From Bacillota bacterium (lineage in GTDB: Bacteria > Bacillota > Clostridia > Lachnospirales > Lachnospiraceae), in contig JAFAEB010000120.1 of assembly GCA_023424235.1 (NCBI GenBank), positions 1 through 7,079 on the forward strand: a DNA stretch of 7,079 nt. The letters run 5' to 3'. The number at the start of each line of letters is the position of its first letter. Positions within the stretch are counted from its first letter, which is position 1. Below the pieces are notes generated by a model. It searched no databases. It had not been told where the DNA came from and saw nothing but the letters and a program-made list of their open reading frames with translations. Made by a program: the position numbers and the translations under genes. Shown here piece after piece: positions 6,607-7,079 of the stretch.

Positions 6607-6632
6607 AAGCATCCAGGTTTTGCCCTGAATGC
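6603..6632 (-). terminator. Intrinsic terminator of the MATE gene
   Basis: Minus-strand RNA GCATTCAGG (6624-6632) pairs with CCTGGATGC (6609-6617) over 9 bp with one G-U, around a GCAAAA loop. Six Us follow (6608 to 6603). The hairpin starts a few bases after the MATE stop codon. Confidence 0.88.
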
Positions 6633-6638
6633 AATTAA

Positions 6639-7079
6639 TTAACTTACTTGTCTTTGTTTTCTTAGTAAAACAATATACCATGATGTAAGTACAATTCCTT
6701 TAAAGATACTTGAGATGCTGATCGCCCACCAAATTCCATCTAAACCAAGGATGGTAGAAGAAAGGAAAATTGCTGCAGGAATACGTAGTACATTAAATAA
6801 AATACCTACAATGGATGGGGGTATCGTCTTACCTAACCCATTAAAAGCACCTGCAGTTGTTATCTCAATACACATAAACAGCTGAGAAACACTTAGTATT
6901 TTTAGATATTGAATACCGTACCGTATTGCCTCTTCCTCTTGGATAAAAATGTTAAATAATGGTCTCGCCCCAAAGAATAGTAATGCAGTTGCGAATATTC
7001 CGATAAAAGAAACAATTATCATTCCAATATAATATCCTTTAAACACTCGATCCCATTTTCTAGCACCATAATTTTGACC
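6639..7079 (-). CDS. MATE-family multidrug/cation exporter, C-terminal part (cut by window edge)
   Basis: The last 146 residues of a membrane exporter that uses an ion gradient to expel small molecules. The reading frame is open to the right edge; a GTG at 7046 is internal and not the start. The visible part begins GQNYGARKWDRVFKGYY, matching the GQNYGAxxxDR motif that opens the loop before the last spans of the second MATE half. About four hydrophobic spans follow, including segments around IGMIIVSFIGIFATALLFFG, IQYLKILSVSQLFMCIEIT, and IVGILFNVLRIPAAIFLS, plus the motif GAFNGLGKTIPPS between the second and third of these. The tail LLRKQRQVS is basic. Typical MATE proteins have about 450 residues and 12 spans, so roughly two thirds of the gene is missing. 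The substrate is unknown. Its own terminator separates it from the genes downstream. Confidence 0.92.
   Translation of the reverse strand, partial: GQNYGARKWDRVFKGYYIGMIIVSFIGIFATALLFFGARPLFNIFIQEEEAIRYGIQYLKILSVSQLFMCIEITTAGAFNGLGKTIPPSIVGILFNVLRIPAAIFLSSTILGLDGIWWAISISSIFKGIVLTSWYIVLLRKQRQVS

Noticed and set aside
6496..6681. 61-residue minus-strand open frame
   Set aside because: It runs through the MATE terminator and overlaps the ends of two well-supported genes in other frames.

Overview
All seven recognisable genes lie on the minus strand, so the window reads right to left. The DNA is AT-rich, the ribosome-binding sites are strong AGGAGG types, and the gene set is an Lpl-type oligosaccharide ABC importer, a GH43 glycosidase and an AraC regulator. 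This suggests an anaerobic, plant-polysaccharide-degrading Firmicute of the Lachnospiraceae / Clostridium phytofermentans kind. That placement is inferred from style and content; no marker gene is present.

Layout in transcription order: (1) 7079-6639, the C-terminal third of a MATE-family membrane exporter, closed by a clear intrinsic terminator (6603-6632). (2) 6542-5757, a protein of the L-aspartate dehydrogenase (DUF108/NadX-like) family in which several family motifs are altered. (3) 5560-4739, a one-component AraC-family regulator; the ATG at 5560 is a better start than the upstream TTG at 5584. (4) A 434-bp gap (4738-4305) holding two perfect palindromes, a strong terminator (4454-4486) and a good sigma-A-type promoter (4379-4407). 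(5) 4304-582, a three-gene importer operon: LplB-type permease, LplC-type permease, then a large lipoprotein solute-binding protein. (6) An 11-bp stem-loop (513-543), followed by the N-terminal 147 residues of a GH43 glycosidase (443-1), cut by the window edge.

The core makes sense as one sugar-utilisation locus. The lipoprotein captures an oligosaccharide, probably derived from arabinan or xylan. The two permeases form the channel. An ATPase encoded elsewhere (MsmX/UgpC type) would power it, since none is encoded here. The GH43 enzyme has no signal peptide and would hydrolyse the imported oligosaccharide in the cytoplasm. The AraC protein next door is the likely sugar sensor and activator. 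The MATE and aspartate-dehydrogenase-like genes are separated from this unit by a terminator or by separate promoters, and may be unrelated to it.

I see no CRISPR array, tRNA, rRNA, insertion sequence or phage gene, and no clearly new multi-gene system. The points most worth a second look are the altered aspartate-dehydrogenase-like protein, the palindromes and unusually long 3' region upstream of the operon, short motifs shared between control regions, and the stem-loop that separates the binding-protein gene from the GH43 gene.
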